This document shows, one piece after another, positions 16,126-26,370 of a stretch of DNA of 60,920 nt. Where the stretch lies: positions 1 to 60,920 of the forward strand of contig CACDSX010000004.1 in assembly GCA_902555655.1 (NCBI GenBank). Direction: 5' to 3'. Position 1 is the first letter of the stretch; the number at the start of each line of letters is the position of its first letter. The position numbers and the translations under genes are program-made. This stretch comes from an uncultured Pelagibacteraceae bacterium. Lineage in GTDB: Bacteria > Pseudomonadota > Alphaproteobacteria > Pelagibacterales > Pelagibacteraceae. The notes under the pieces were generated by a model. That model saw nothing but the letters and a program-made list of their open reading frames with translations, had not been told where the DNA came from and ran no database searches.

Positions 16126-17334
16126 ATGATAATTTTTTTTGTGGACCAAAATTACAAAAATAAAAACCTATCAGAGATCTTAGATATTAAAAAAATAGAG
16201 GCTGTTAACAAGTCAATAGAGGTGGCAAATGGCCTTCCAAATGAATGCTACACGAGTGAGGACTACTTGACTTATGAAAAAAAGAGAATTTTTTGTGATA
16301 AATGGACAGTCGTTGGCGTTGGAAACTCAATACCAAACCCAGGAGATGCTAAGCCATACAATCTATTGGGGATTCCTCTAATTTTAATTAGAGGTAAAGA
16401 CATGCAGATTCGAGTTTTTCACAATGTATGTAGTCACAGAGGATTTAAACTTTTGGACAAAACCTGTAATTTAAAAAATGTAATCAGATGTCCTTATCAT
16501 TCTTGGTCATACGACTTCGAAGGAAATTTAGTCGCAACCCCTCACATTGGTGGACTAAACAAACACAATTCAGAAAAATTTGATAAAGTCAAATGTCATC
16601 TCAAAGAGGTTAAAACTAAAGTTTGGATGGATATTATTTTTATAAATATTAACTCTAATGAGATTGAATTTGATGAATACATTAAACCTCTTGAACAAAG
16701 ATGGTCAAAATTCATTAATAAAGATGATCAAAAATTAATAGTGCATTCTAATGACTATGGTTATTTTAATTTAGATGTAAATTGTAATTGGAAATTTGCC
16801 ATAGAAAATTATTGTGAAAGTTATCATCTGCCAACTATTCATCCTGAGTTAAATAAAGTTTCTAACATTAATGATCATTATCATATCCAAGGTTTACCAA
16901 ATAGATTTGCTGGACAAGGAAGTAAAAAATATGAACAACCAGTTAAAGGAAATAAAAAATTTAATACCTTTCCAAATTGGGAAAAAAATATGTTAAAAAA
17001 CTCTGAATACATTGCTTTATTTCCTAATGTTATGATTGGTTTACATGTTGATCATTTTTATGTTTTTTGGTTAGAACCACTTTCTATTAGTAAAACAAAA
17101 GAACATATGCAGATGTATTATGTTGGACATAATAGTGCGAATGGAGAAGAGTTGAAAGATTTGAGAAAAGAAAATGCAAGGTTTTGGAAAGATGTTATGT
17201 TCGAGGATGTTGATGCAGTTGAAGGAATGCAAGAGGGAAGAAGCTCTCCAGTTTATAATGGGGGAAACTTTTCACCTATAATGGATCAACCAACACACCA
17301 ATTCCATAAGTGGGTGGCTAACAGTTTAATGTGA
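16126..17334 (+). CDS. Rieske non-heme iron oxygenase, alpha subunit
   Basis: About 402 residues from the ATG at 16126; a TTG at 16105 and a GTG at 16141 are alternative starts. The Rieske [2Fe-2S] ligands are visible as CSH in FHNVCSHRGF and CPYH in IRCPYHSWS. The mononuclear iron site appears as ENYCESYHLPTIHPEL, with two His and a later acidic residue. Members include choline monooxygenase, glycine betaine monooxygenase GbcA and carnitine monooxygenase, which oxidise quaternary amines. No reductase gene is adjacent. The neighbours (demethylase/MetF divergently, DMGDH/ETF downstream) make an N-methyl or quaternary-amine substrate plausible, but this is inference. Confidence 0.88.
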   Translation: MIIFFVDQNYKNKNLSEILDIKKIEAVNKSIEVANGLPNECYTSEDYLTYEKKRIFCDKWTVVGVGNSIPNPGDAKPYNLLGIPLILIRGKDMQIRVFHNVCSHRGFKLLDKTCNLKNVIRCPYHSWSYDFEGNLVATPHIGGLNKHNSEKFDKVKCHLKEVKTKVWMDIIFININSNEIEFDEYIKPLEQRWSKFINKDDQKLIVHSNDYGYFNLDVNCNWKFAIENYCESYHLPTIHPELNKVSNINDHYHIQGLPNRFAGQGSKKYEQPVKGNKKFNTFPNWEKNMLKNSEYIALFPNVMIGLHVDHFYVFWLEPLSISKTKEHMQMYYVGHNSANGEELKDLRKENARFWKDVMFEDVDAVEGMQEGRSSPVYNGGNFSPIMDQPTHQFHKWVANSLM

Positions 17335-17335
17335 T

Positions 17336-17743
17336 ATGAAAATAATTCTTATAATGGGTTTACCTGGATCTGGAAAAACAACTCTAGCCAATGAGTTAGG
17401 ACCAATGTTAAATGCTAAAAGATTGAATGCAGATGAAGTGAGAAAAGAAGCTAATGATTGGGATTTCTCTGAGGAGGGAAGAAAAAGACAAGCAAAAAGA
17501 ATGGCAAACTTTGCAATAAAGCTTAAAGAAGACAAAAATTACGTTGTTGCTGATTTCATTTGCCCAACACCCGAAGCGCGAAGTTTATTTCCCGCAGATT
17601 TTATTATTTGGGTTGATACAATTAAAGAAGGTAGATTTGATGATACAAATAAAATGTTTGTAAAACCAGATAAGTATGACTTTCATGTTACTACTCAAGA
17701 TGCTAAAAACTGGGCACCAAAAATATTAAAGGAGATAAAATAA
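17336..17743 (+). CDS. Small P-loop kinase (AAA_33/APS-kinase-like)
   Basis: 135 residues. Walker A is GLPGSGKT at residues 8-15, followed by KRLNADEVRKEANDW, which resembles the D-x-x-R segment of APS kinases and related small-molecule kinases. It is shorter than CysC (about 200 residues) and lacks clear sulfate-pathway partners, so the sulfate role is doubtful. It starts one base after the Rieske stop and its stop overlaps the start of a nucleotidylyltransferase. The pair could phosphorylate and then nucleotidylate a small substrate. Confidence 0.75.
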   Translation: MKIILIMGLPGSGKTTLANELGPMLNAKRLNADEVRKEANDWDFSEEGRKRQAKRMANFAIKLKEDKNYVVADFICPTPEARSLFPADFIIWVDTIKEGRFDDTNKMFVKPDKYDFHVTTQDAKNWAPKILKEIK

Positions 17744-18117
17744 TGACTTATAAATGGGATAATAAAAAACCAACAGCACAAATGTTAGGAAGATGGCAAC
17801 CGTTTCACGATGGTCATTATACTTTATTCAAAGAAATTATAAAAAAAACAGGTCAGGTTTGTATTCAGATTAGAGACGTTCAGGGAGTAGATGACAATCC
17901 ATTTGATTTTGAGACAGTAAAAAAAAATATTGAAAATAGGTTGAACCCAGAGTTTCAGGGACATTTCAAGATTATGATGGTGCCAAATATCACCAACATT
18001 TGTTATGGTAGAGGTGTGGGTTATAAAATTGAAGAAATTGAACTTTCTAAGGAAATTCAAGAAATTTCAGCTACCAAAATAAGAGCAAAAATGAGAGAAG
18101 AGGGTAAACTTAAATAA
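17743..18117 (+). CDS. Nucleotidylyltransferase (cytidylyltransferase-like)
   Basis: 124 residues. The HxGH nucleotide-binding motif is visible as WQPFHDGHYTLFKE (about 19-32), and the C-terminal ISATKIRAKMREEGK corresponds to the ISSTKIR motif. Such enzymes attach AMP or CMP to a phosphorylated small molecule. It is coupled by overlap to the kinase upstream and followed ten bases later by an EchDC3-like gene. The substrate is not predictable; phosphocholine-like, phosphopantetheine-like or NMN-like compounds are all possible by family. Confidence 0.78.
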   Translation: MTYKWDNKKPTAQMLGRWQPFHDGHYTLFKEIIKKTGQVCIQIRDVQGVDDNPFDFETVKKNIENRLNPEFQGHFKIMMVPNITNICYGRGVGYKIEEIELSKEIQEISATKIRAKMREEGKLK

Positions 18118-18127
18118 ATAATCCCTT

Positions 18128-18901
18128 ATGAATATTAAAATAATTAATCAAGGAAAAGATATTTCAAGAGTAATTATTAATGACCCAAAAACATATAATT
18201 CTTTATCAACTAGAAACCTTATTGATTTAATCAAAGTTTTTAAAAAACTTAATAATGATAAAAATATTAAAGTAATAATTCTTGAGGGTGCCGGAAAAGG
18301 GTTTAGCGCAGGTCACAATTTAAAGGAAGTAAGAGAATTAAAGAAAAAAGAAAAATATCAAAAACTATTTAACTTGTGTTCAAAATTAATGTTGCAAATT
18401 GTTGAGGGAAGAAAGCCAGTAATTGCTAAAGTACACGGTGCTGCTTACGCTGCAGGATGTCAACTAGTTGCAAGTTGTGATTTAGCTTATAGTACAAGAG
18501 ATGCTATATTTGCAACACCAGGTGTAAATATTGGTTTATTTTGTAGTACGCCAATGGTTGCTGTTAGTAGAAAGATTAATAGAAAACCAATGATGAAAAT
18601 GTTGTTAACAGGAGATCCTATAAAAGCAAATTATGCTAAAGAGTTAGGTTTAATTAATGATTGTTATTCAAAATCAAAACTAAATATTGAAGTTTTAAAA
18701 GTTGCTAAAAAAATTGCATCAAAATCAAATCTAACAATAAAAATTGGAAAACAAGCTTTTTATAAACAATTAGAAATGCCACTAAAAAAAGCTTATGCTT
18801 ACACTAGTAAAATGATGACTTTTAATATGATGGCTATGGATGCTAAAGAAGGAATTTCAGCATTTTTAGAGAAAAGAAAACCAAAATGGAAAAATAAATG
18901 A
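18128..18901 (+). CDS. Enoyl-CoA hydratase/isomerase family protein (EchDC3-like)
   Basis: 257 residues with the crotonase fold. The oxyanion-hole segments are GKGFSAGHNLKEV (about 57-69) and VHGAAYAAGCQLVASCDLAY (around 99-118), and ATPGVNIGLFCSTPMVAVSR matches the EchDC3 subgroup. One catalytic Glu of canonical hydratases is replaced in the NIGLF stretch, as in other EchDC3 proteins, so the reaction is uncertain. The gene overlaps the next small ORF by four bases (ATGA). Confidence 0.85.
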   Translation: MNIKIINQGKDISRVIINDPKTYNSLSTRNLIDLIKVFKKLNNDKNIKVIILEGAGKGFSAGHNLKEVRELKKKEKYQKLFNLCSKLMLQIVEGRKPVIAKVHGAAYAAGCQLVASCDLAYSTRDAIFATPGVNIGLFCSTPMVAVSRKINRKPMMKMLLTGDPIKANYAKELGLINDCYSKSKLNIEVLKVAKKIASKSNLTIKIGKQAFYKQLEMPLKKAYAYTSKMMTFNMMAMDAKEGISAFLEKRKPKWKNK

Positions 18902-19086
18902 CAATAAAAAATGGTTTAACTATAATTTTTTTAATTCTAGGGCTTTATTTAATTTTAGACATGAGGGATCATAATTTTAAAAGAGCTGTAGATGCATGCG
19001 TTGCTGGAAGTCAAAAATTAGAAAAGCCAATGACTCAAAAAGAAGCAAAAAAGTTCTGTGAAGATAAAATTAGCAATAAAAAATAA
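18898..19086 (+). CDS. 62-aa protein with one N-terminal membrane helix
   Basis: Starts inside the end of the EchDC3-like gene (ATGA overlap) and its stop shares a base with the next start. Residues 7-22 are hydrophobic (LTIIFLILGLYLILDM), followed by a charged segment with two Cys (DACVAGSQ and KKFCEDK). It looks like a small membrane-anchored protein with a periplasmic or cytoplasmic Cys pair. Function unknown. Confidence 0.7.
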   Translation: MTIKNGLTIIFLILGLYLILDMRDHNFKRAVDACVAGSQKLEKPMTQKEAKKFCEDKISNKK

Positions 19087-19520
19087 TGAGTGATATTAAA
19101 AGTATCCTTTCAAAGTATAAATCTATTGCAATGATCGGAGTGAGTAATGATCCAACAAAAGCATCGACTATAGTAATGAAATATATGCAAAAATATGGAT
19201 TTAAAGTTTTTCCAGTAAATCCCAAAGCTAAGGGTAAAAAAATTTTAGGAGAGGAAGTTTTTGAAAAAATAACTGATATTAAAGATACAGTTGACATCGT
19301 GGATGTTTTTAGACCTTCAAAAGAAGCATTAGATATTGCGAAAGATACAGTCAGCATCAAAGCCAAAGTTTTATGGTTACAACTTGGTATTAAAAATGAA
19401 GAGGCAAAAAAAATTGTTGAAGAAAATAAGATTGAATATGTTGAGGATAAATGTACTAAAATGGAATATCAAAAACATTTTTTAAAAGTGCGGCAAGCAT
19501 TTCCAGTTTTACAAAGTTAA
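19086..19520 (+). CDS. CoA-binding domain protein (YccU-like)
   Basis: 144 residues, a lone Rossmann-type CoA-binding domain. The N-terminal SIAMIGVSNDPTKASTIVM is the characteristic CoA-binding loop, and KVLWLQLGIKNEEA with VEDKCTKMEYQKH matches the conserved C-terminal part including the Cys. Such single-domain proteins bind CoA or acyl-CoA, but their role is unsettled. It follows an EchDC3-like gene with an intervening small membrane protein and precedes a flavodoxin-fold protein by one base. Confidence 0.88.
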   Translation: MSDIKSILSKYKSIAMIGVSNDPTKASTIVMKYMQKYGFKVFPVNPKAKGKKILGEEVFEKITDIKDTVDIVDVFRPSKEALDIAKDTVSIKAKVLWLQLGIKNEEAKKIVEENKIEYVEDKCTKMEYQKHFLKVRQAFPVLQS

Positions 19521-19521
19521 T

Positions 19522-20091
19522 ATGAAAAAAATATTTCTTATATACGGTCATTATGACAACAAATCTTTTAATGCAGCTATTAGAGATACTTTTATAAAAA
19601 CTGCTGAAGAAAAAGGTCATACTGTTGATTCTATAGACCTTTATAAAGAAAAATTTGATCCAGTTTTTGCAGGAGAAGAACCTGATGATATTGTTTTAAA
19701 TCATAGAAAAAGAATTGAGACTAGTGATACGATAGTTTTGATTGCGCCGATTTGGAATTTTAGAATGCCTGCAATAGTTGAAGGATGGATAGATAAAGTT
19801 CTAGCACCGCCATGGGCTTTTAGATTCAAACAGTTGTGGGGTAATTATGGATACCCAATTGGAAATCTTAGAGACAAAAAGGCAATTATTTTTTGTACTT
19901 ATGGATCACCTAGATTAGCAATTACTACGTTTTTTTTAAATTTGCCAATTAGAAGATTAAAAAGAGGAGTTTTTCATATGTGCGGCATTTATAGTATTAA
20001 TTACAGAAGATATTTTGCAGTACCATTTGTAAGTGATAAAAAAAGAAAAGAATTCCTTCAAGATGTTAAAAAAACTGCACTTAACATTTAG
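19522..20091 (+). CDS. NAD(P)H dehydrogenase (quinone)-like flavodoxin-fold protein
   Basis: 189 residues. The N terminus IFLIYGHYDNKSFNAAIRD is the FMN/FAD phosphate-binding loop of the KefF/MdaB/NQO family, and APIWNFRMPAIVEGWIDKV is the second flavin-contact block. These enzymes reduce quinones or similar acceptors with NAD(P)H using flavin. The 3' end overlaps the start of the DUF4864 gene by about 29 bases. Confidence 0.88.
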   Translation: MKKIFLIYGHYDNKSFNAAIRDTFIKTAEEKGHTVDSIDLYKEKFDPVFAGEEPDDIVLNHRKRIETSDTIVLIAPIWNFRMPAIVEGWIDKVLAPPWAFRFKQLWGNYGYPIGNLRDKKAIIFCTYGSPRLAITTFFLNLPIRRLKRGVFHMCGIYSINYRRYFAVPFVSDKKRKEFLQDVKKTALNI

Positions 20092-20536
20092 TGTAGTTTT
20101 ATTTTTTTTCTTGAATATTTCATTTTTAAGAGCAGATTTATTAATTCCAAATAATTCAATTGAGCCAGCAGATGTAATTAAAATTCAATTAGTAGCTCTA
20201 ATGAATAATGACAAAAAATTTGAAGATAGCGGGATTGAACAAACTTGGAATTTTGCTCATCCAAATAATAAAAAAAATACTGGTCCCTTACCAAACTTCA
20301 AAATGATGATTAAAGGTAATTCTTATCAGATGCTTTTAGATCATATGAGCCATACTATTACAGAGGTAGGAAGTGGTGAAAATTGGGCTCAATTTGAAGT
20401 AATTATTTTAGATAAAGAGAAGATTTATCATAAATTTAATTGGCAAGTTGAAAGATTTACACTGGAAGGTCCTTTACAAGGCTGTTGGTTAACTACAGTT
20501 GTGTCCAATCCTATTCCGTTGGGAAGCTCAATTTGA
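20063..20536 (+). CDS. DUF4864-like secreted protein
   Basis: 157 residues from the ATG at 20063; an upstream ATG at 20033 would add ten charged residues before the signal peptide, so 20063 is preferred. Residues 1-24 form a signal peptide (KK, hydrophobic run, ending FLRAD). The mature part has the DUF4864 pattern: EPADVIKIQLVALMNND, then GIEQTWNFAHPNNKKNTGPLP, and a C-terminal WQVERFTLEGPLQGCW. Function of the family is unknown. Overlap with the previous gene suggests co-translation. Confidence 0.78.
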   Translation: MLKKLHLTFSVVLFFFLNISFLRADLLIPNNSIEPADVIKIQLVALMNNDKKFEDSGIEQTWNFAHPNNKKNTGPLPNFKMMIKGNSYQMLLDHMSHTITEVGSGENWAQFEVIILDKEKIYHKFNWQVERFTLEGPLQGCWLTTVVSNPIPLGSSI

Positions 20537-20592
20537 TATCCACAGATACAATTTTGTTTCGTTATGAATAAAAATTTAGTAGGAATCGCTTA

Positions 20593-23025
20593 ATGAAATC
20601 TAAAACAAAAGTAGTTGTCGTTGGTGGTGGTGTGGTTGGAGTAAGTGCACTTTATCACTTAGCAAAAAAAGGTTGGTCAGATGTGGTTCTTGTTGAAAGA
20701 AAAGAGCTAACTTCTGGTTCAACTTGGCATGCAGCAGGATTGTTACCATTATTTAATATGAGTTATTCTGTTGGACAACTTCACAAATACGCTGTTGATC
20801 TTTATAAAAAACTAGAGGAAGAAACTGGAAAAAATGTTGGCTTTAGTGTTGTCTCTAATATTCGTTTAGCAAGCACTAAAGATAGAATGGATGAATATCA
20901 TCAATACGCTGGTGTAGCAAAAACAATTGGTGTAGATGTTAAATTTTTAACACCTCAACAAGTAAAAGAGATTTGGCCTTTATGTCATACAGATGATTTA
21001 GTTGGTGCCATTCAACATCCAGAAGATGGTTATATTCAACCAGCAGATTTGACTCAAGCACTTGCTACAGGTGCTAGAAATATGGGAGCAGAAATTTATA
21101 GAAACACAACCGTCATGGCTATGAAACAAACTAAAGATGGCTGGATTGTAGAAACAGATAAAGGGTCTATTGAATGTGAACATATAATTTCTTGTTCAGG
21201 AAATTTTGCAAGGCAAACTGGTGAGATGGTTGGATTAGATATACCTGTGATACCAGTTGAACATCAATACATTGTAACTGAACCTCATCCAGAAATTCAA
21301 AAAAGAAAAAAAGATGGTCTTCCAGAAATGGGTGTACTTAGAGATAGTGATAGTAGATGGTACATGAGGGAAGAAGCTGGTGGATTAATTTTAGGTCCTT
21401 ATGAAGATGGTGCTCCTGCTTGTTATGTAGAAGGCCCTTCAAAAAATTCTGAGTATGAACTATTCCAAGAAGATTTAGATAGACTTGCACCTCATATTGA
21501 AGGAGCAATTCATAGAGTACCTGCTTTTGGTGAAGTTGGTGTAAAAAAAGTTTATAATGGTGCAATCTGTTATACTCCTGATGGAAATCCAATTGTTGGT
21601 CCAGCATGGGGATTAAAAAATTTTTGGATTAATGAAGGTCACAGTTTTGGGATCACAGCAGCTGGAGGAGCTGGTTGGCAATTAGCTGAATGGATAGTAG
21701 ATGGTGAGCCAACAATTGATATGCTTGGTGTTGAACCTAGACGTTATGGAAATTATGCAACTAAATCATATCTAAAAGCAAAAAATGAAGAGGCATATAG
21801 CCATGTCTTTATTACACATTATCCTGATGAAGAAAGACCTGCTGCAAGACCTCTAAGAACTTCACCATGTTATGAAAGAATGAAAGATCTTGGTGCTGTG
21901 TTTGGACAAAAATTTGGTTGGGAAAGACCAAACTTTTTCGCAACAGATGGAATGGAGCAAAAAGACGATTGGTCTTTTAGAAGATCTAAGTGGTTTGATG
22001 CAATAAAAAAAGAATGTCAAAATGTAAAAGAAAATGTGGGTCTTTTAGATATGACAGCTTTTGCTAAATGTAGAATTAAAGGACCAAAAGCAGAAGAATT
22101 TTTGGATTATTTAGTTGCAAACAAGTTACCGAAAAAAATTGGAAGAATTGGATTATGTCATGCACTTAATACTAAGGGCGGTGTTCATTCAGAGTTTACG
22201 ATTATGAAAGAGGCTGAAAATAGTTATTATCTTGTTTCTGCTGGTGCCAATTTAAGACTTGATCATGATTGGATTCAAAAATGGATGCCAACAGATGGAT
22301 CAGTAATATTTGAAGACCTTACAAATAGTACAGGTGTCCTAGTTGTAGCTGGCCCAAAAACAAGAGAGCTAATGCAAAAAGTTTCTACTGATGATTTTTC
22401 AAATGAAAACTTTAAGTGGTTAACAGCAAAGAACGTCAATGTGGGATATGCTCCAATAAATGCAATGAGAGTAAATTTTGTTGGTGAACTAGGCTGGGAA
22501 TTACATCATCCAATTGAATATCAAAATCATATATTTGATAAATTGATGGAGGCAGGAAAAGATTTAGGAATTAAACCTTTTGGCATTAGAGCAATGAATA
22601 GTTTAAGGGTTGAAAAATCTTACAAACTTGTAGGAACTGAATTATCAATAGAATATTCTCCTTACGAATCTGGTTTAGATAGATTTATTCATCCAAATAA
22701 AGGAAATTTTATAGGACTTGAGGCTTTAAACAAATGGAGAGAAAAAGGTTTTGATAATAAATTGGTTACGCTCGAAGTTCATAATACTACTGACTCAGAT
22801 GTATTAGGAAATAATCCTATTTATAAAGATGATAAAGTTATTGGAAGAGCAACAGGTGGTGAGTATGGATTTAGATTAGATAAATCAATTGCATTAGCAA
22901 TGGTAAAACCCGAATTAGCTAATGTAGGTGAGAGACTTAAAGTTGATATCTTAGGAAAAATGTATGAGGCTACAATTTTAGAAGAAAGTCCATACGATGT
23001 TGAAAATAAATTATTGAGAGCTTAA
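20593..23025 (+). CDS. Dimethylglycine dehydrogenase-type flavoprotein
   Basis: 810 residues with two halves: an N-terminal DAO-type FAD domain ([17 protein letters not shown] at about 7-23; [12 protein letters not shown], whose His is the covalent FAD site in DMGDH) and a C-terminal GcvT domain (from about 440; [30 protein letters not shown]). DMGDH oxidises dimethylglycine to sarcosine and passes the carbon to THF. Electrons go to ETF, and the etfB, etfA and ETF-QO genes follow directly. The C-terminal domain and neighbours also fit a sarcosine dehydrogenase, but Sox is already present upstream, so dimethylglycine is the better guess. Confidence 0.9.
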   Translation: MKSKTKVVVVGGGVVGVSALYHLAKKGWSDVVLVERKELTSGSTWHAAGLLPLFNMSYSVGQLHKYAVDLYKKLEEETGKNVGFSVVSNIRLASTKDRMDEYHQYAGVAKTIGVDVKFLTPQQVKEIWPLCHTDDLVGAIQHPEDGYIQPADLTQALATGARNMGAEIYRNTTVMAMKQTKDGWIVETDKGSIECEHIISCSGNFARQTGEMVGLDIPVIPVEHQYIVTEPHPEIQKRKKDGLPEMGVLRDSDSRWYMREEAGGLILGPYEDGAPACYVEGPSKNSEYELFQEDLDRLAPHIEGAIHRVPAFGEVGVKKVYNGAICYTPDGNPIVGPAWGLKNFWINEGHSFGITAAGGAGWQLAEWIVDGEPTIDMLGVEPRRYGNYATKSYLKAKNEEAYSHVFITHYPDEERPAARPLRTSPCYERMKDLGAVFGQKFGWERPNFFATDGMEQKDDWSFRRSKWFDAIKKECQNVKENVGLLDMTAFAKCRIKGPKAEEFLDYLVANKLPKKIGRIGLCHALNTKGGVHSEFTIMKEAENSYYLVSAGANLRLDHDWIQKWMPTDGSVIFEDLTNSTGVLVVAGPKTRELMQKVSTDDFSNENFKWLTAKNVNVGYAPINAMRVNFVGELGWELHHPIEYQNHIFDKLMEAGKDLGIKPFGIRAMNSLRVEKSYKLVGTELSIEYSPYESGLDRFIHPNKGNFIGLEALNKWREKGFDNKLVTLEVHNTTDSDVLGNNPIYKDDKVIGRATGGEYGFRLDKSIALAMVKPELANVGERLKVDILGKMYEATILEESPYDVENKLLRA

Positions 23026-23774
23026 TGAAAATTCTTGTCGCGGTCAAAAGAGTTATAGATTACAACGTTCAGATTAGAGTTAAAGAAGATGGATCAGGCA
23101 TAGTAACTGATAATGTTAAGATGTCAACAAACCCACCTGATGATAATGCAATTGAAGAAGCAGTAAAAATTAAAGAGGCAGGAAAAGCAACTGAAGTTGT
23201 AGCTATATCTGTTGGGGAAGAGAAAGCTCAAGAAACAGTTCGAAAAGCTTTAGCGGTTGGAGCTGATAGAGGAATATTAGTTAAGGCTGAAGGTACCGTA
23301 GAGCCTTTAGCTGTCTCTAAAATTTTACAAAAGATTGTTGAGAAGGAAAAGCCCGACTTAGTATTTATGGGCAAACAAGCTATTGATGATGATTGCAATC
23401 AAACTGGACAAATGTTAGCTGCATTATTAAATTGGCCGCAAGCAACATTTGCATCAAAAATAGAAATCAAAGAAAAATCTTTAGAGGTAATAAGAGAAAT
23501 TGATGAGGGCCTCGAGACCATAGAAGTAAATATGCCAGCAATAGTAACGTGTGATTTAAGATTAAATGAGCCAAGATATGCTTCGTTACCCAATATTATG
23601 AAAGCCAAAAAAAAACCTATTGAGCAAATAAATGCTTCTGACTTAGGCGTTGATACAAAACCAAGAATTGATCAAATAAAAGTTGAAGAACCTCCAAAAA
23701 GAAAAGCAGGGATTAAGGTCGCAAGTGTAGAAGAATTAGTTCAAAAATTAAAAAATGAGGCTAAAGTAATATAA
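23025..23774 (+). CDS. etfB: Electron transfer flavoprotein beta subunit
   Basis: 249 residues, the usual length. N-terminal [18 protein letters not shown] and the central [20 protein letters not shown] (around 110-129) are family signatures, with the [18 protein letters not shown] recognition-loop region near residue 185-200. It shares one base with the DMGDH stop and with the etfA start. It carries AMP and forms the ETF heterodimer that collects electrons from DMGDH. Confidence 0.97.
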   Translation: MKILVAVKRVIDYNVQIRVKEDGSGIVTDNVKMSTNPPDDNAIEEAVKIKEAGKATEVVAISVGEEKAQETVRKALAVGADRGILVKAEGTVEPLAVSKILQKIVEKEKPDLVFMGKQAIDDDCNQTGQMLAALLNWPQATFASKIEIKEKSLEVIREIDEGLETIEVNMPAIVTCDLRLNEPRYASLPNIMKAKKKPIEQINASDLGVDTKPRIDQIKVEEPPKRKAGIKVASVEELVQKLKNEAKVI

Positions 23775-24727
23775 TGTCAGTTTTATTAATTGCAGAACAT
23801 AATAACAAAGAAGTAAAACCATTTACTTTAAATGCAATTTCTGCAGCATCTCAAATAAATGAAGACGTTCATGTTTTAGTGTTAGGTTCAAATTCAGATA
23901 GTGTTGCTAAATCTATATCTGAATGTTCAAATGTAAAAAAAGTAATACATATTAACAACGAACTTTACGAAAATTATCTAGCTGAAAACTATACTTCAGC
24001 TATTATTAAACTTTCAGGTGATTATTCACATATTATTTGCTCAGCAAATACATTTGGTAAAAATCTTATGCCAAGAATTGCTGCCTTATTAGATGTTTCA
24101 CAGATTAGCGATATCACAAAAGTTATTTCTGAGGATACTTTTATTAGACCAATTTATGCAGGAAATGCATTTGCTACAGTTAAAAGTAACGACAAAATAA
24201 AGTGTGTAACAATAAGACCTACTTCATTTGATTCAGCACCATCTTCAGGAGGTTCTGCTGAAATTCAAAATGGTGAACCAGGAGATGCAACAGAATTATC
24301 TAAATTTATTAAAAAAGAGGAAATAAAATCAGATAGACCCGAATTAGGAACTGCTAGAGTTGTAGTTTCAGGTGGAAGGGGAATGCAGAGTGGAGAAAAT
24401 TTCAAATTAATAACCGCAGTTGCAGATAAATTAAATGCTGCAATAGGAGCCTCTAGAGCTGCAGTAGATGCAGGTTACATTACCAATGATCATCAAGTTG
24501 GTCAGACGGGTAAAGTAGTGGTTCCTGATTTGTACATCGCTGTTGGGATTTCTGGCGCAATACAGCATTTAGCCGGAATGAAAGAAAGTAAAGTTATTGT
24601 GGCCATCAATAAGGACGGTGAAGCCCCAATTTTTAGTATTGCTGATTATGGTTTAGAAGCCGATCTTTTTGATGCTTTACCTAAGTTCTTGGAAGAATTG
24701 AACAAATTAAACACTATACAAAAATAA
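23774..24727 (+). CDS. etfA: Electron transfer flavoprotein alpha subunit
   Basis: 317 residues. The C-terminal FAD domain shows [51 protein letters not shown], and a final Asp in [14 protein letters not shown], the classic ETF-alpha pattern. It is coupled to etfB by a one-base overlap. The heterodimer shuttles electrons to ETF:quinone oxidoreductase, encoded 23 bases downstream. Confidence 0.97.
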   Translation: MSVLLIAEHNNKEVKPFTLNAISAASQINEDVHVLVLGSNSDSVAKSISECSNVKKVIHINNELYENYLAENYTSAIIKLSGDYSHIICSANTFGKNLMPRIAALLDVSQISDITKVISEDTFIRPIYAGNAFATVKSNDKIKCVTIRPTSFDSAPSSGGSAEIQNGEPGDATELSKFIKKEEIKSDRPELGTARVVVSGGRGMQSGENFKLITAVADKLNAAIGASRAAVDAGYITNDHQVGQTGKVVVPDLYIAVGISGAIQHLAGMKESKVIVAINKDGEAPIFSIADYGLEADLFDALPKFLEELNKLNTIQK

Positions 24728-24750
24728 TAGAATCTGTAAAAAATTAGATT

Positions 24751-26370
24751 ATGTCCAGAGAGACAATGGAATATGATGTTGTTATTGTAGGTGGTGGTCC
24801 ATCAGGCTTATCTGCAGCTATCAAACTAAAACAACTTGATCCTAACTTAAATGTTTGTTTATTAGAAAAAGCTTCAGAAATAGGTGCACATATTTTAAGC
24901 GGTAATGTTTTTGAAACTAGAGCATTAGATGAGTTGCTACCAAATTGGAGAGAATTAAATTCTCCAATTCAAACAAAGGTAAGTAAAGAAAAGTTTTTAT
25001 TTCTTGGAAAAACTAAATCATTAAGTTGGCCGACCTGGTTGTTACCAGCTGTTCAACAAAATCATAAAAATTATATTATTAGTCTCGCAAATTTATGTAG
25101 ATGGTTGGCAGAACAGGCTGAGGCTTTAGGTGTTGAAATTTTTCCAGGTTTTCCAGCTAGTGAAATTTTGTACCGTGATGATGGTTCTGTTAAAGGTGTT
25201 GCAACACAAGATATGGGTATTGATAAAGAAGGAAATAAAAAAGATAGTTTTGAACCTGGTATAGATCTTTTAGGTAAAGTTACTGTTTTTGCCGAAGGGT
25301 GTAGAGGACACTTAGGAAAACAATTAATTAAAAAGTTTGAGCTTGATAAAGGAAAAGATCCTCAGCAATATGGAATAGGTTTTAAAGAAATCTGGGAGAT
25401 AGATCAAAAAAATCATGAGGAAGGTTTAGTAATGCATACAGCAGGCTGGCCTTTAGATAATAACACTTATGGTGGTAGTTTTATGTATCATGCAGAAAAT
25501 AAACAAATTTTTTTAGGATATGTTATTGGATTAGACTACAAAAACCCTCATCTATCTCCATTTGATGAATTTCAAAGATTTAAAACACATCCTGCAATAA
25601 AAAAAATAATAGAAGGAGGAAAAAGAATTTCTTATGGAGCAAGAGCTTTAATTGAAGGTGGATTTCAAAGTTTACCACAAATGTTTATGCCTGGAGCTCT
25701 ATTAGTTGGTTGTGATGCAGGTACATTAAATATGCCAAAAATTAAAGGTTCTCATACCGCTATGAAAAGTGGAATTATTGCAGCAGAAAGTATTCACGAA
25801 CATATTAAATTTAATAAAAATTTATCAATTTTTGAGGATAAATTTAAGAATAGTTGGCTTTATGATGAGCTCTTTAAGGCTCGTAATGTTAAACCTAGCT
25901 TTAGTTGGGGTTTAATTTTAGGCATTATTTTTACCGGTATAGATCAAATTTTATTCAGAGGTAAATTACCTTTTACTTTAAGACATAAACATGCTGATCA
26001 TGAAACATTGAAAAATGCAAATGAAATGCCAAAAATTGAATATCCAAAACCAGATAATATAATTACTTTTGACAAAACTAGCTCAGTCTATTTAACAGGT
26101 ACTAATCATGCAGAGAACCAGCCAGTACATTTACAATTAAAAGACCCTGGCTTACCTATTAATTATACTTTAGAAAAATTTGATGAACCTGCTCAAAGAT
26201 ATTGTCCTGCTGGTGTTTACGAAGTTCAAAAAGAAAATGATGTAAATAAATTTGTTATTAATTCACAAAACTGTATTCATTGTAAAACTTGTGATATTAA
26301 AGAACCTTCTCAAAATATTACCTGGGTTACTCCTGAAGGTGGGGGTGGACCTAAGTATGGAAATATGTAA
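24751..26370 (+). CDS. Electron transfer flavoprotein:ubiquinone oxidoreductase
   Basis: 539 residues, full length. N-terminal FAD-binding VVIVGGGPSGLSAAIKL (about 10-26), a quinone-binding middle, and a C-terminal [4Fe-4S] domain: CPAGVYEVQ, then NCIHCKTCDIKEPSQNI, which together supply four Cys. It passes electrons from ETF into the membrane quinone pool. The C-terminal TPEGGGGPKYGNM is a family signature. It is the last gene of the DMGDH-etfBA unit and ends just before a convergent gene. Confidence 0.96.
   Translation: MSRETMEYDVVIVGGGPSGLSAAIKLKQLDPNLNVCLLEKASEIGAHILSGNVFETRALDELLPNWRELNSPIQTKVSKEKFLFLGKTKSLSWPTWLLPAVQQNHKNYIISLANLCRWLAEQAEALGVEIFPGFPASEILYRDDGSVKGVATQDMGIDKEGNKKDSFEPGIDLLGKVTVFAEGCRGHLGKQLIKKFELDKGKDPQQYGIGFKEIWEIDQKNHEEGLVMHTAGWPLDNNTYGGSFMYHAENKQIFLGYVIGLDYKNPHLSPFDEFQRFKTHPAIKKIIEGGKRISYGARALIEGGFQSLPQMFMPGALLVGCDAGTLNMPKIKGSHTAMKSGIIAAESIHEHIKFNKNLSIFEDKFKNSWLYDELFKARNVKPSFSWGLILGIIFTGIDQILFRGKLPFTLRHKHADHETLKNANEMPKIEYPKPDNIITFDKTSSVYLTGTNHAENQPVHLQLKDPGLPINYTLEKFDEPAQRYCPAGVYEVQKENDVNKFVINSQNCIHCKTCDIKEPSQNITWVTPEGGGGPKYGNM

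Noticed and set aside
17336..17743. Small kinase as cysC in sulfate assimilation
   Set aside because: It is too short for CysC, no cysD, cysN or cysH gene is nearby, and SAR11-type cells are known to lack assimilatory sulfate reduction.
21338..21607. Minus-strand frame inside the DMGDH gene
   Set aside because: Its Leu/His-rich peptide is the product of reading a real gene on the wrong strand.
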